64,000 nucleotides of DNA from Liolophura sinensis (Eukaryota > Mollusca > Polyplacophora > Chitonida > Chitonidae). Under the pieces are notes generated by a model, which saw nothing but the letters and a program-made list of their open reading frames with translations, was not told the origin of the DNA and made no database searches. Made by a program: the position numbers and the translations under genes. This document shows, piece by piece, positions 42,936-55,100 of the stretch; positions within the stretch are counted from its first letter, which is position 1; every line of letters begins with the position of its first letter. The DNA lies in NCBI RefSeq assembly GCF_032854445.1, contig NC_088304.1, forward strand, positions 16,567,704-16,631,703, written 5' to 3'.

Positions 42936-43474
42936 TTTGTGGTTTGTTATTCTGAATTGTAACTCGTTTCATCCAATTTTTGAGGAAAAATAATTTTCTT
43001 CCCTTCTGTAAAACTGACAGCTCTAAATCGGTAAATGGACATATACTGTGAGGGCTTGTGCGCTTGTATTGCCACACAAACACTAGCTAGCTGCTATATT
43101 GGATAGACGCGAAGGACCTGTAACTGGTGTGGGCAAGGAATCGCTCAAGATTTTCGGAAAACATCGGTTCTATACCTCCGTGGAGCTACACAGACAATGA
43201 AATCCATCAATGGCTGTAGTGCACAAACGTGATTTATGGTAGGTGTGGTCCATATTAATGTAGTTGATTCTGTCATTTGATGCACGGATCACTTTGGATG
43301 ACCCATGTGCATGTATTTGACTCCTAAAGATACTGTATGTATATAGACTACGCTGTATATCGTGTGTACCTACATTTTAATATACCTCTTTCCGAACGTA
43401 AGTTAGCGGATAGTTGCCAGAGGAAATGTATTTTAGCAAATAGTGTCTTGTGAGGACCTCATCCAGCCTATTTT

Positions 43475-43477
<3 letters not shown>

Positions 43478-43535
<58 letters not shown>

Positions 43536-43555
43536 ATATATATATTTTTTTTTTT
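43478..43555. repeat. TA/TG microsatellite
   Basis: (TA)n, then (TG)n, then (TA)n and poly(T). The plus open frame across it is an artefact. Confidence 0.95.
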
Positions 43556-43760
43556 TTCTTTAATCTTTCATAACCAATCAGTAGTGCCTCGAGGTATCAG
43601 TGACTTGATTAAGTTATTCCATAAGAGTACCAGTGTACCTACCGTGTATTGTGCAGAAGCTAGCATAACATCTGGTTTTTATATTGACTGTATAGTTTTT
43701 GCGTGACCCATTTGAGTCCAAAGTAAGCCATGTAGATTCTTTAACCCTCAGTCTTGTCTT

Positions 43761-43942
43761 CAGCTCATGCTGGCTTCCTCTCCGGCCGTACGTGGGAAGG
43801 TCTGCCAGCAACCTGCGGATGGTCGTGGGTTTCCGCCGGGCTCTGCCCGGTTTCCACCCACCATAATGCTGGCCGCCGTCGTATAAGTGAAATATTCTTG
43901 AGTACGGCGTAAAACACCAATCAAAAAAAAAAAAAAAAAAAA
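43761..43942 (+). mobile_element. Young 5'-truncated SINE with 13-bp target-site duplication
   Basis: Starts CAGCTCATGCTGGCTTCCTC, body and tail almost identical to 23394-23666, poly(A) end. Flanked by TCAGTCTTGTCTT at 43748-43760 and 43943-43955. Confidence 0.95.
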
Positions 43943-43955
43943 TCAGTCTTGTCTT

Positions 43956-45260
43956 AAATTCAGTACGGATGAATTTAAAACACGCTTCTACATAACACCA
44001 TAACGCACATACTGACGTCATATTTTCTGTTACTGTGGATTAAACTGTAGGTGTGAGTATATACTGGGGTGAGTGAAATAACGGGACAAATGGGTGGGCT
44101 AACCCAGCTTTATGTTTCACGCATTTAGTATGACGAAGATTTGTCGGAATGTAATTGTTCAAACAAAATAAGAATGTCGAATAACCTTTTGCGTGTATGT
44201 CGGGGGAGGAAGGGGCAATATGTAAGGGTTATCTCTGGGTGTAATGGATTCAGCCGGGATTATATACAGCTCAACGCATTACTTTCGAGAAATTAAGGCT
44301 TTCTGTTACTTCCCTATGGGTTTTGCCATTGCAGAGATACTGAGTGTGAACTGGAACTTGTTTTAAGCCAACGTGGAACGTTTTGTGCGTCAACGCCGAC
44401 ACAAATCCCCACCCCCTATCCCATCAACGTGCACACGTACACAACGGTAGCAACCAGTCTATACTCTAGCATAGTTTCCAGCCTCAAGGTATCAATCTCT
44501 AATTATTTGACAAATTTTTAAGCGTTTTATGTCCATCATTGCATTAGTGTTTTTGTTAATTCCATCAGACACGATCTACTGTAATTCCAGTGTTGTTAGT
44601 TCCATTTGTCTCATCATTCGTTTTAGCCATTCTTTACAGAAACTCGTCTATCAGTTGTTGTTTCGTTGTTGTTGTTTTCCTTTTTTTCTCAAAATAAATG
44701 AATCCGTATAAATTTTCCCAATAAAGTGTGTCCGATTTCTCTTTTCTGCAAGTGCATTGAAACTCAATGTTTACCATGTTCACAAGGACCCTGAACGACA
44801 TTTCCGCCATTAAGCCATTTGTTTCTGGCCATAGCTTTCGTAAAGTGCTTGATGGCGATGGTCTCTTCGGTGTAGTGCGAACTTAGACTGTAAGATGTCC
44901 CATAAACTAGACTCAAACATACACTAACAACTTTTAGAATGTGGTTTTGTCAGCACGTGCCGCTTTGATCTGACGTTGGTGATGTTTTGTGTCGGGTATT
45001 CCCGGGCAGCATTTGACCGCAGTACAGAAGCCGATTTGAACGAAGTCAAAATTTAAAAAGTACATGTCCTCAATGTAGTAAAACCCAAGCATGTAATAAT
45101 TATTACCTAATAATAATAATAATAAAAACTATGTGAAAGACTAAAGCATATAGAGTAAAACTAAAATATCGACGATAGTCAGCATAATTGGCAAATAGTC
45201 ACACGTAACCGTTGAAATACGGTCTCTTGTCATTTTACCTCAGTTTTGGTTTTATTCTAC
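43956..45260. other. Intergenic sequence
   Basis: No coding region or repeat family recognised apart from a TAA/ATT microsatellite at about 45095-45128. Confidence 0.6.
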
Positions 45261-45500
45261 CTGTATTTATTTATTATACCGAGTGTTTTCGCCGTACTCA
45301 TGAATATTTCACTTGTGCGAAGGTGGCAGCATTATGGCAGTATGATAAAAGACAGAGCCCGAGGGAAACTCACGAACACCAATGCACAGGTTGCTGGCAG
45401 TGAGAGTGGAGGAAGCCAGCATTAGCTGGCATTGAACTCACAGTGATCTCATTGTTGAGAGACTGCTGGGTCATTGTCCTGAACGACCACACTAACTACT
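45261..45500 (-). mobile_element. Diverged near-full SINE
   Basis: Minus-strand tail (GTATAATAAATAAAT; AAATATTCATGAGTACGGCG) and body (CTGCCAGCAACCTGTGCATT), then GCTGGCTTCCTCC and head remnant TGTGAGTTCAATGCCAGCTA. Confidence 0.83.
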
Positions 45501-48476
45501 ATATGTACCTGGATTTTATTCTGTAATATTCATAAAAATACATAAATATCAGCAAATTGCACTCATAATGCACTCCTAATTTAATTCTCAATGTAACATT
45601 ATGAAACAGTGTGTAGCAAGTGTTACACATAGTATTATAATCATTCTGCCATATTACACATTTTGTGCCCCATTATGTATTGAAAGCAATTTATTACTAC
45701 ATGAATATATATTTGTGTAAATAGAATTCTGTTCTAGGAAGAGTTAGCGGGTACATAGTGCAAAATTTGCTGCTTGAACTAGCGTATGATTACATTAAAC
45801 GTAGATCTGGCTCTCACTGGCACTATGATTTAAGGTGTTAGAGCCGTGTATCATTGCTGGCCAGTGAGAGTGAGGTCATGGGAGCTGATCTGCCATCGAC
45901 ATCCCACGAGAATGCAGGCTTGCTGCGTTATGAGCACCTCCATACAACGCACAGAAACATGCATGGGTCAGTCCTACCCATAATGTAACATATTGCACGA
46001 TGGATAGAAATCATTGTGAATATCACCCACAGTGTAGTAATTGTTACACTGTATCGATAGCATACACCCTAGTAATGTTCACTATAGATATCGCTTGTTA
46101 TCTGTAAAGTAATAATATTACATTATAGGTGGGAACTGCAACACGCGTCGTAAAATAAATATTACATGATGGGATTTTGTAGCAATGATAGCGTCTGCAG
46201 TCCGCTGCCATCAAAATTCTTGAGTATGAACTTTATAAACAAGAATCAGTATTATAAATATGTAAATGCCTGGCTTACCTTTCCAGAATTGGAAGTTTTG
46301 CTAAGTATGCTAGTTTTACCTCAACACACCTTACAAAAAAGAAGCTGTTTCAAATTTGGAGTCAAAACTGGTTTTGTGGAAACAAAACGGTGCTTAGGAG
46401 ATTTAAATTTAGACACAGGATATAGCGCGTGTTATAACGTGCTACAGGAGCAAGATGACAGTCTTTAATGAGCTGGCCGATACAGCCCTGGTGTAGTTCG
46501 CTAGGTCCTGCTGAATGCGGGTCTCGGTTAAGATGAAGCCTCGAGATTAAGGGACATTGACATTTAAGGACTATTTCCCCAACCGTTCAGTAGTTGTGCG
46601 TTTCACCGTTTGAACAGAGCACAAAATAAAAACAACAAAATAAGCTACAAACGGTAACAACGGCAGTTCACATGATAAAAATAATAAAAATGACTTAAAC
46701 TTCGATATGGACAGAAGTTTTGTTGTCCTTGTGAATGAATGTGAAAAGTTATGTGTAAATATGATGCTCAATATTTTTTCCGATTTTTCCTTAAGGACAA
46801 CAGAGCATTTGAAAACAAATTTGTTGGTATTTGAGACCACCAGCGATATATGTCGTCTAAAAAAGGGCGTGACGCATGTCCCCATTAGATTGATTTTGCA
46901 GGTTGGACTTGCCAAAATTTTGAGGGTAAAATAGCCAGACTTTTTTCGATGAAACCGCTGGATTTGGGGGAAAAGTAAGCACAATTAGCCTGTTAAAAAT
47001 ATAAAGCATATCATGTTTAAGATGGCAGCAGTCTCGTAAAGTAACATACTTTCTAGATCTTGACGTAAATCGCAAATAATCGATAAATTTGTTGCAAAGC
47101 GGCTGTAAAACTTAATCTCGTAAATTACAACGCAGGATTACATGTGCGCCTTGCAGTTAAGATAATCACTGGTCCATGTCAAGCGAAAATATCCAAATGG
47201 AATTCGAGCCCCGGCGAAAATAAATACAGTATGTATTAGTAGAGCACATACATTTATTTATGACTGTTAACGCCATACTGAAGAATTTTCGCCTATATTG
47301 AGAAATGCGGTCATTTTAATGTATTGATGGAGACAGCTGAAGTGCCCTGGCCGAGGGTAAACCACTGACTTTTTGGAAAGCTAGCGATGAACACCTTATA
47401 TTGCTGGAAGATAAGTGGCCTCCAAAAGATCTAAAACTTTAACCTAGAAGTATACTTGTATTCCTCATGGAGCTGTGATGTTTTAACATACAGCATGCCG
47501 TGGCTTATTCGACAACACACCTGTTTAGCACTATATTTAGAGCTGTATATAAGAAAACACATGCGTCCACTTTTGTTGGATGGGTATAGGTATACATATA
47601 TATGTATATATATTTTTATTCCGCCACACCATATTATTTACAACTTTTCAGTGGTATATATGTACAGTGTATCCCCATTAAATAAATAAAACATTTTCTT
47701 GCGCTTCGATCCTCGAAAACAACACAGGATTATTTTGGTGACGTGGGTACACCAAGAAATACTGGAGCAACAATATATATAAACATGAACTCCCCCCTAA
47801 ATACAGTATGTATACAGCTAGGCTGCGCATTCTCTAAATACTATAGACGACTGTTTTTTACATGCGTAGATAGAATAAAGAGCGAAAAGAACAAATCTGC
47901 GAGGAGAAATAAACAAAACTTGTAAACATTGCACATAAGCCAATACAATGAAACTCATGAAAAACGACAACGTGGCATTAATGTTTGCGTAAGCTTGTAG
48001 GTAAAATTCCATGGTCATGACGATATACTCTTCCGGGTTGGCCTGCACGCCCCGTCTTGAATGTCTTGGTTAATGGCCATACAACTGAGTCTTTGGTTCA
48101 TACTTTGGTTATGATGTCATTTAATTTGGTTCACGTTATTATTGGCCACGTACAAGTAGTAACAATAAATTTATACAAAATATATGCGCTGGTGGCAAGC
48201 AAAACAGTCTCCCCAGAATTGTGGTACCGGTTGTGATCAGAAAAAAAAATACTGAAGTGCGAACAAAAAAAAAGGAAAAACACTAAAAGCAAGTCCGTTA
48301 GCACTGTTCGTTTGCGTCCGTGGTTGGATTGTGGTAAAAGCCCACATAACAAGACTAACAATCGTAGTGGTGGGGGTGAGAATCACCGATTGGGACGAAA
48401 ACCCAATGTTTCCGCCCCTCACCGTAGCCGATCAAGGCGTCCGATTTGCGTTCGCCATTTCTGTTTTTCCAGCTCA
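45501..48476. other. Intergenic region and 3' flank of the T-box gene
   Basis: No gene recognised. The open frame at plus 46166-46468 (100 aa) and minus 46571-46984 have no known similarity. A doubtful SINE tail is at about 47249-47330 (minus). AT microsatellite at 47590-47616. The T-box 3'UTR should occupy the right end. Confidence 0.5.
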
Positions 48477-49168
48477 TCACGCCATTGGTCCAGCAAAGTT
48501 CATGTTCATCATTGACATGCTGGCCCCAAAGTGTCCTGGGTACCCCTGCGCCGTTTGCATGTAGGTACAAGAAGGGAGGTTACCGTGAACCTGTGAGGGT
48601 GAGGTCCTCATGCCGTATCCCCCAGAGGATCCGCCAAGGTGAGCTGAGGACTGGGTGAGAGCGCAGGTGTTGTTAGATGCCTGACCGGACAGTCGACAGG
48701 CCTGAAGCTGGGAGTTCATCCCGTGTAGAGAGAGGCTTGAGGTGACTGGCTGGAGTAGGCCCGACCCTGAGGACGGCAGGTATGTCCCTGAGGACATCTT
48801 CATACCGGTGGAGGAGTGATGAGGAAAGTAGATCTGGTCCGCACCTGGCATGCTGTGCTGACCCCCATGGCCGTACGGAGACACCTTTGCAACTCCCCAG
48901 TGGGGACTGGTGGCGGAGGGAGACGGCGTCGACGAGGGCGTTGTCTTGTTGAAGCCTTGGGCATGACTGCTTCCAGCGTTTGACTTGCCAATCACGTGAC
49001 ATGGGTTGAGGTCGTCTGTTCCTGGAGAAATGGCTTCCCCAATCCTTTGATCAGACTCGAGAATTTCTTTCTTGGGGATTTTCTCATCGAATGACGTGCG
49101 GCGGTTGACACCAACATCAATGTCGACTTCGTCTGTTCTCTGCTTCTTTGCACAGTTATCTTCGGCAT
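48477..49168 (-). CDS. T-box gene exon 7 (C-terminal transregulatory region)
   Basis: Acceptor TTGTGTCTTTCAG. Encodes [20 protein letters not shown], then a Ser/Thr/Pro/Gly/His-rich tail ([20 protein letters not shown]) ending [13 protein letters not shown] and TGA. No domain is recognised; composition suits an activation or repression region. Confidence 0.93.
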
Positions 49169-52100
49169 CTGAAAGACACAAGAAACCACAACCTTTAACT
49201 ACCCTGCACTTAATTTGATGCTAAAGTTGCGAGACGTTCTGCAAATGTTAAAACCATAACGTTTTCCTTGGCGCAGGCAGTAATTATTGTCAAAGAACAG
49301 AAATGCCAGATTTTCCCGAAACATTAGAAGAGAATTTCTTCTTGTGCTAAAATTTACGCTGGGACCTGTAAAGAGACTGTCTGGTGGTCTGTAAAGAGTG
49401 AAACTTGGCGCCGCCAGGTTTTTGCCAAAGTGTGAGCCAGTCGGTAAAATAAGTAAGGGGAAGAAATCCATCTACATTCAACCAAGTACGAGATTCTTCA
49501 CGAGTTAAAGTGGTGTGGCACACGCAGTGCGTCAAGGGCGCTCCCAGCTGCCGAGGAACACCGCGCTCAGCTCGTAAAATACGACGAGTTTGCGTGATGT
49601 ATTTTAACTAAGTTTCCAGCGAGGCGGTATTCCAATGGAGACTCTCGCACCTTTAGTTATTGCCTGGGAAAAAGGAGGCGACCGGGATATTCCAGCTCGC
49701 GGGTCCCTCGAGCTTTCCTCCTCAATACTTATAAACCAACTCCGTTTTAACGAGGGCTCCCAGTGACTTTTTAGCACGCAATCTTAAACCCATCTCGATT
49801 TTCCTCACTGTCAATACTGCGCTCTGCTTCCATGCAAACATTTCGCTGAATTCACGCCTTTTTAACAACAAAGCCATTTTTGTCCTTTCAGCCTTCTTAT
49901 TCGTACCAACATTTAAAGTATGCCAAATCTGACTACTGTGTCAGATTAATTAATATATACGATGTACTGTGAAATCGCCCTTTGATAATTGCGGGAGTTA
50001 CAAACAGATTATCGCGTAACCAACCCGTTTTCTTTCTGTTGTTTGGTTTTTAATGTTTGTATTTAAAATTCTCTCTAGAAATAAGAGCAGACTGTTGCAT
50101 ATTGTGTGAATAATGATGCAAGTGTTCGCCGTAGCTGTATGTCTAGCGAATCGCTGAATTTCAGGAAACATGGTAAATCAGTGTAAATTTGAGATCAAGA
50201 TCCGCCAAACCACGGACACGTTTGCCTGATTTGATACCGCTGAAGGGGCAAGTCTAGCATGCAAGGTGAGAGCCCGGACAGGTCTGCTGCCAGTCGCCCT
50301 CAGGTGGGGCGAGCACAGGCTGGGAAGCTAACCCAATTAGCTTTGGCAAAGGTGTAAAATTTGGTGGAACGTTCTGGCTCTAATGTCTTGGCAATTCTAT
50401 TAGGAGGCTTATGAATATTTCAGCCGCCATACCGTTAATCTCATTTTCCGTTGCCGACCAAATCGATGCCCTGTCAGCCTGTCAAATACGGCTCGAGTGA
50501 GGTGCCAACTCAACTCCTCTCGGATTTTAAACTTGTTCATTTCGGCGACAACTCCCACAATTATTTTCCATCTCAGACCGGGGAACTCATCACATCGCCT
50601 TTCAACTAAGATTTAGGGCCTCACACCTTGGTCTCGCGAGTCAGTTGGTTTTAAAACAGTAATCCAATACAAGCTATCTATTGGGAACAGCGCCCCAATA
50701 CTCTTTTTCTTTTACCAATTTTGTCCGAAGTCTCACCTTTTTCGAAATCCCCGTCCGCTCCCTCACTACTCGGTCTTTTAAGATTCATCCGATGATCTCT
50801 GTGAAAATAACAGCAAAAATTATTCACCGATCTGTCAAGGCTTGTAAATACTCCCTTGCATATTTATGCACAGGGCCAATCAGTCATACAAATGGACACG
50901 TATATATTCTACTTTCTAATTTTTTTCATCTATTTTTTTCTTTTTGTTCAATGAGGAAACTTTTCTAATTCTTTTGTCCAAAATAATAAAGCTCAAAAGA
51001 CTGTCCCTATATAGATGGGATATACTGAGAGCAATGAAATTGCATGCAGGGCAATTTTATATTTTTTTTTTATTTTTCTTCTTCTTATTATTATTATTTT
51101 ATTTTATTTTTCTTTCTAGCATTTTCTTGCCTAGAGTTGTTAATTTGTCTAAAATATATTTAAGTTCAAAAGAAATACACAAGACTTACCGTCGACCCAT
51201 GCCATTGTCGCGGAAACCTTTGGCAAACGGGTTATGGTCAATCTTCAACTGAGTTATCTATAGAGAGAGACAAAGCACATTAATTAGATAAAGCCATGAA
51301 ATACAATGACCATCAACACGCAAAAGAAGAACGAAGTATGAAGTATCATATATCTATAAAGCCATGAAATACAATGACAATCAACGCGCAAATCAAGAAC
51401 TGAGAATGAAGCATCATATATTTTTCTTAACTTTTTGGCGCCTATTTTGAAAAGTTTCGTTTTTAGAAATATCAGTCAGTGTTAATATGTACCTGTTCAT
51501 TCTGGTAGGCCGTGACTGCGATGAATGTCGTTTCATCAAAGGCGTAAGTGTTAAAGGAATTCCACCTCATTGTGAAGATATCGTTTGCCTGAACAACGTG
51601 GATCCTCGGCTGGTATTTGTGCATGGAATTCAGGATGATCTAGTAAATAATAAAAAAGAAATTATTAACAATAAAAGAATTAATATCTTCTAAACAGGAA
51701 AGTTTAATCGTGCACATGTAGAAAATCTTTGTTTTTTTATGCATAATACAAATGCAATTGCGTGTGTTGTGAGAGCACAACATTATTGCAAATGGTTCGT
51801 GAAAAAAAAAACACTGAGCCAATGTTCTGTGCAGTGACTATACTGAGATGCCCGTGTTTTCGTGATGGCTAGCTATTGGTTTGCTTCCCTTGGGAGTGTC
51901 ACAATTACCTCCCTAAGCGACGTCAGGGGGCAAATTTCAATTAGCTCATTCAATTAAATTCTCCTCCAGAAATTATTAGCTAGGATGATGGATGGATCAG
52001 AAAGAAGCGAATAATTGTTGAGAAAAGTGGGCGTGGTTTGATGGACACGTTTGTTTACTCAAGAAACCCTTAGTTCCCTATAATAGCCGTTTATTACCAC

Positions 52101-55100
52101 TGAGCGAGCGTCAAATGTCGCTGGTTAGGATTTCCACTGACAACAAAGCAAACCAGGAAACAATTCTGGGGATCGGCATTCACGTACTTTACTGGATTAT
52201 TTTGTAATGTCGTTCTGATTCATGTTGTTAGTAACCATAATATCGCTTGAGAATGTAAAAATAAACAGAATGGTCGAGGAGTCAGTTGTAAAATTTGAAG
52301 GCTGTTCATTTGTTTTATATAATATTAAGAGGATATATGAAGATCTGCAATAAACAGGATATATACGCAATCGCAGATGCCTGTTAACAGTCTGTTTTCA
52401 CTGTATGTCTTACAAAGGAAAAAAAACAGCCAAGGGAGGGAAGTGACCCTTGTTAACTTAAGGTTTGGTATTTTCTGCTCTAAACTCTAAAACATTATTA
52501 TTTAATGTTTAATCTTAAATATGTTTTTTCCGCCATATATTTCTATAGTTGCTTCTAAACAGTATTTATACTTACATGTCCGTTTTGATCCAAGTTATTG
52601 TTAGTGAGTTTGAGTTTGTGGAATGACATCGGCTGCTTCATCCAGTGGGCCCCGGAAGCTGGAGAATCCGGATGTATGTAGAGTCGTCCGGGCATGTGCG
52701 GTTCTGCCTTTCCGGTGACCACCCATTCCGAGTTGTGATATTTGTAACGACAGTCGTCAACCGGGACAATGTCGATGAGCAGAATGTATTTTGAGTGTGG
52801 ATCCAAACCTTCCAGGCCGACTTTTAGTGTGGGAAACATTCGCCTACCAAGCATAAACAAAATAGAATGAAAGAAATTTGTTTTCTGTAGTGTATAAAAA
52901 CCTGTAAAATAGTTATATGTTGTATAACTATACATGTTATATAAGAAGTGGCTTAAGGCATTTTGATGGGAAAGTGAAATATTGAATCCACAAGTATCGG
53001 ATTAAATGTGGCTGTAATTGTCAACAATCTGAAAAAAGGAACGCCGTTTTATTTGGGCAAAATGCGAGAGCTGAGGCTCGAAATACGCAGCAAGTATTGG
53101 GCGAATTCCTTCCCTATTGATTTGTGGGAAGTGGTAAGTTACCCAGGCCATTTGTCCTTGTTATTCATTTAAAACTAACCAATCATTAATTCATCAGCAG
53201 TCAAACGGAAGGCATCGGAGGAGCACGCGATCGGCTAGTCAAAGCTTACGCGTCACCATGCATATACATGAACATGCATCAACATGTAGCCAGGCGTACA
53301 CGCTGTTATGGATTATACGCACGAAATTCAGTATTTGAAATGAATTCACTTAAAATACGAGACAGCCGCAAAAGTGAATATATTGAATAAATGTTTAATT
53401 GTGTTTTTTTTTTTTTTTGGCGTCAGCGTTTTGGTGTCAACGACTTTGTTTTTTCGAATTTCAATAAAGGTCTTTATGAATCTGTTCACATAATTTACTA
53501 TTTGATAACCGCATTGAACCATGAAGGCAAACAATGTTGACCGTATACATGCCGAAAGGCTTTCAACTGTACATGCCTGTGGTAGGTCCATAGGCAGCCC
53601 GGGGGTGAAGCCTCTCACACTACACGCCCATAGCCCATAGGTTACGTGAATTATCGCAGAGACCATCCGGTTAAGTATATTGTCCGTTTCTTCTTTTGTT
53701 TTCCCGGTGGGGTCTGGTTTTGTGGGGAACGCTCGTGGCATAAGGTGTTATCTCGTCCCTCCCGGGGTAGAGTACCCCACTGTGTGTTCCTTGTCCAAAC
53801 CTCGAGGGCAAATCTGTAGAGTCACGTGCTAGGCGCCAGTCTCAATATACCAGTCAATAAAAATCAGTTGTTTTCTTTCAGGAAGTTTTGCACCTATCCT
53901 ATTCAGAAGAGATTCTAAGCAAGTCCATTTGTCTATACTCACGCCTTAAGCGGTGGGAAAGTCTGTAAATCCACAGCTAACCTAACCCTCATTCCTTCTG
54001 TGCACAATAGGGTCAAAGTCATATGACCACGTGTTGAAATATTACGACATGCGAGCGATATTTAATATTGTCCTTGTAGCTGAATTTTCACAAAGTTACA
54101 AAGTTATTATTATTATTTTTTTTAGCAACGAAAAAAGAACAAAATGAAAATATGTCCATGAGCGGTATGTCAAATTAAGAGGCAACAAACATTTGTATGA
54201 AGTAGAAATCTTCATTTACGTATTAACCGTTAATTATTCACATGTGAATGTGGTCATTGTTCATGCAAGTCTATAACGTAACATCCATAAAAGCGTGAAA
54301 ACATCATAGCGTTGCCTTTTCTTCGCCAGCCAAAGGTCTCCGTAAAGTCGGGCAAGTGAGATTCACTCGGCGTAGTTTTACCTTAATTAGCTGCTAATTA
54401 GCACAGTAGCGGCACCTTTGATGGCGCTAGTATACCCTAAACACACGAACAGCGATTCTTTGTCAAAATTTTTAAAATGATTTTAAAATAAATTAGAAAG
54501 TAATAGGAATAATTATGAAATGGGTTAAAAACAGACCCCGGTAAAACAGACTAAAATTGTTGAAACGAAATGATATGTGCGTTCACGAATGTCAAAATTC
54601 TTTTATGTAGCAAATGACACCAGTTTCCGATTGGTAATATCCTGTGTTTTATCTTTAAATGGTTGGCAGAACTTTTTAAGCTAAAGGAATATATAAGATT
54701 GGAGTTATTGTTTCAGGGTAGACGGTCTGGCGCCAAGGGACTCTAGAGCGTCTGCTCACCTTTCCGTTTTATTCAGCTAAAGGTGTTTACCTTTTAAAGA
54801 GCCTGCGATGTGTTTGTGGGGGCTCCCTTGTCTATTTCACCTAGATCCCCACCCTCCCTGCTGTGCCCCACCCTACCTGGAACCGACCACACCTAAATGA
54901 AGACGAGACAGTCCATTCCCACGTATTTATTTCTCAGGTCTATAGTTTGATCCCCTTTGATGAACCACTCAACGCTCCACGTGATCATATTTACCTGTCA
55001 TTAACCACAAATTGGATTCCGACCACGCGACATTGCTTAATTAACCTGCTAAATTAACCTGTTTGTTATTGTAGCAATTCTGTTGTAACGGTCATATCAC

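Noticed and set aside
43614-44021. 135-aa minus open frame
   Set aside because: Covers the SINE at 43761-43942.
46166-46468. 100-aa plus open frame in intergenic DNA
   Set aside because: No recognisable domain and no splice or promoter support; length is within chance for this much sequence.
48992-49189. Alternative frame at the start of T-box exon 7 reachable from exon 5 by a cryptic AG
   Set aside because: Gives a short tail without typical composition; the 62-nt exon gives a phase-correct path into the long Ser/Pro-rich frame.
52844-52935. Upstream extension of the T-box exon 3 open frame (starting [10 protein letters not shown])
   Set aside because: Intronic read-through; the acceptor at 52844-52845 and phase with exon 2 define the exon start.
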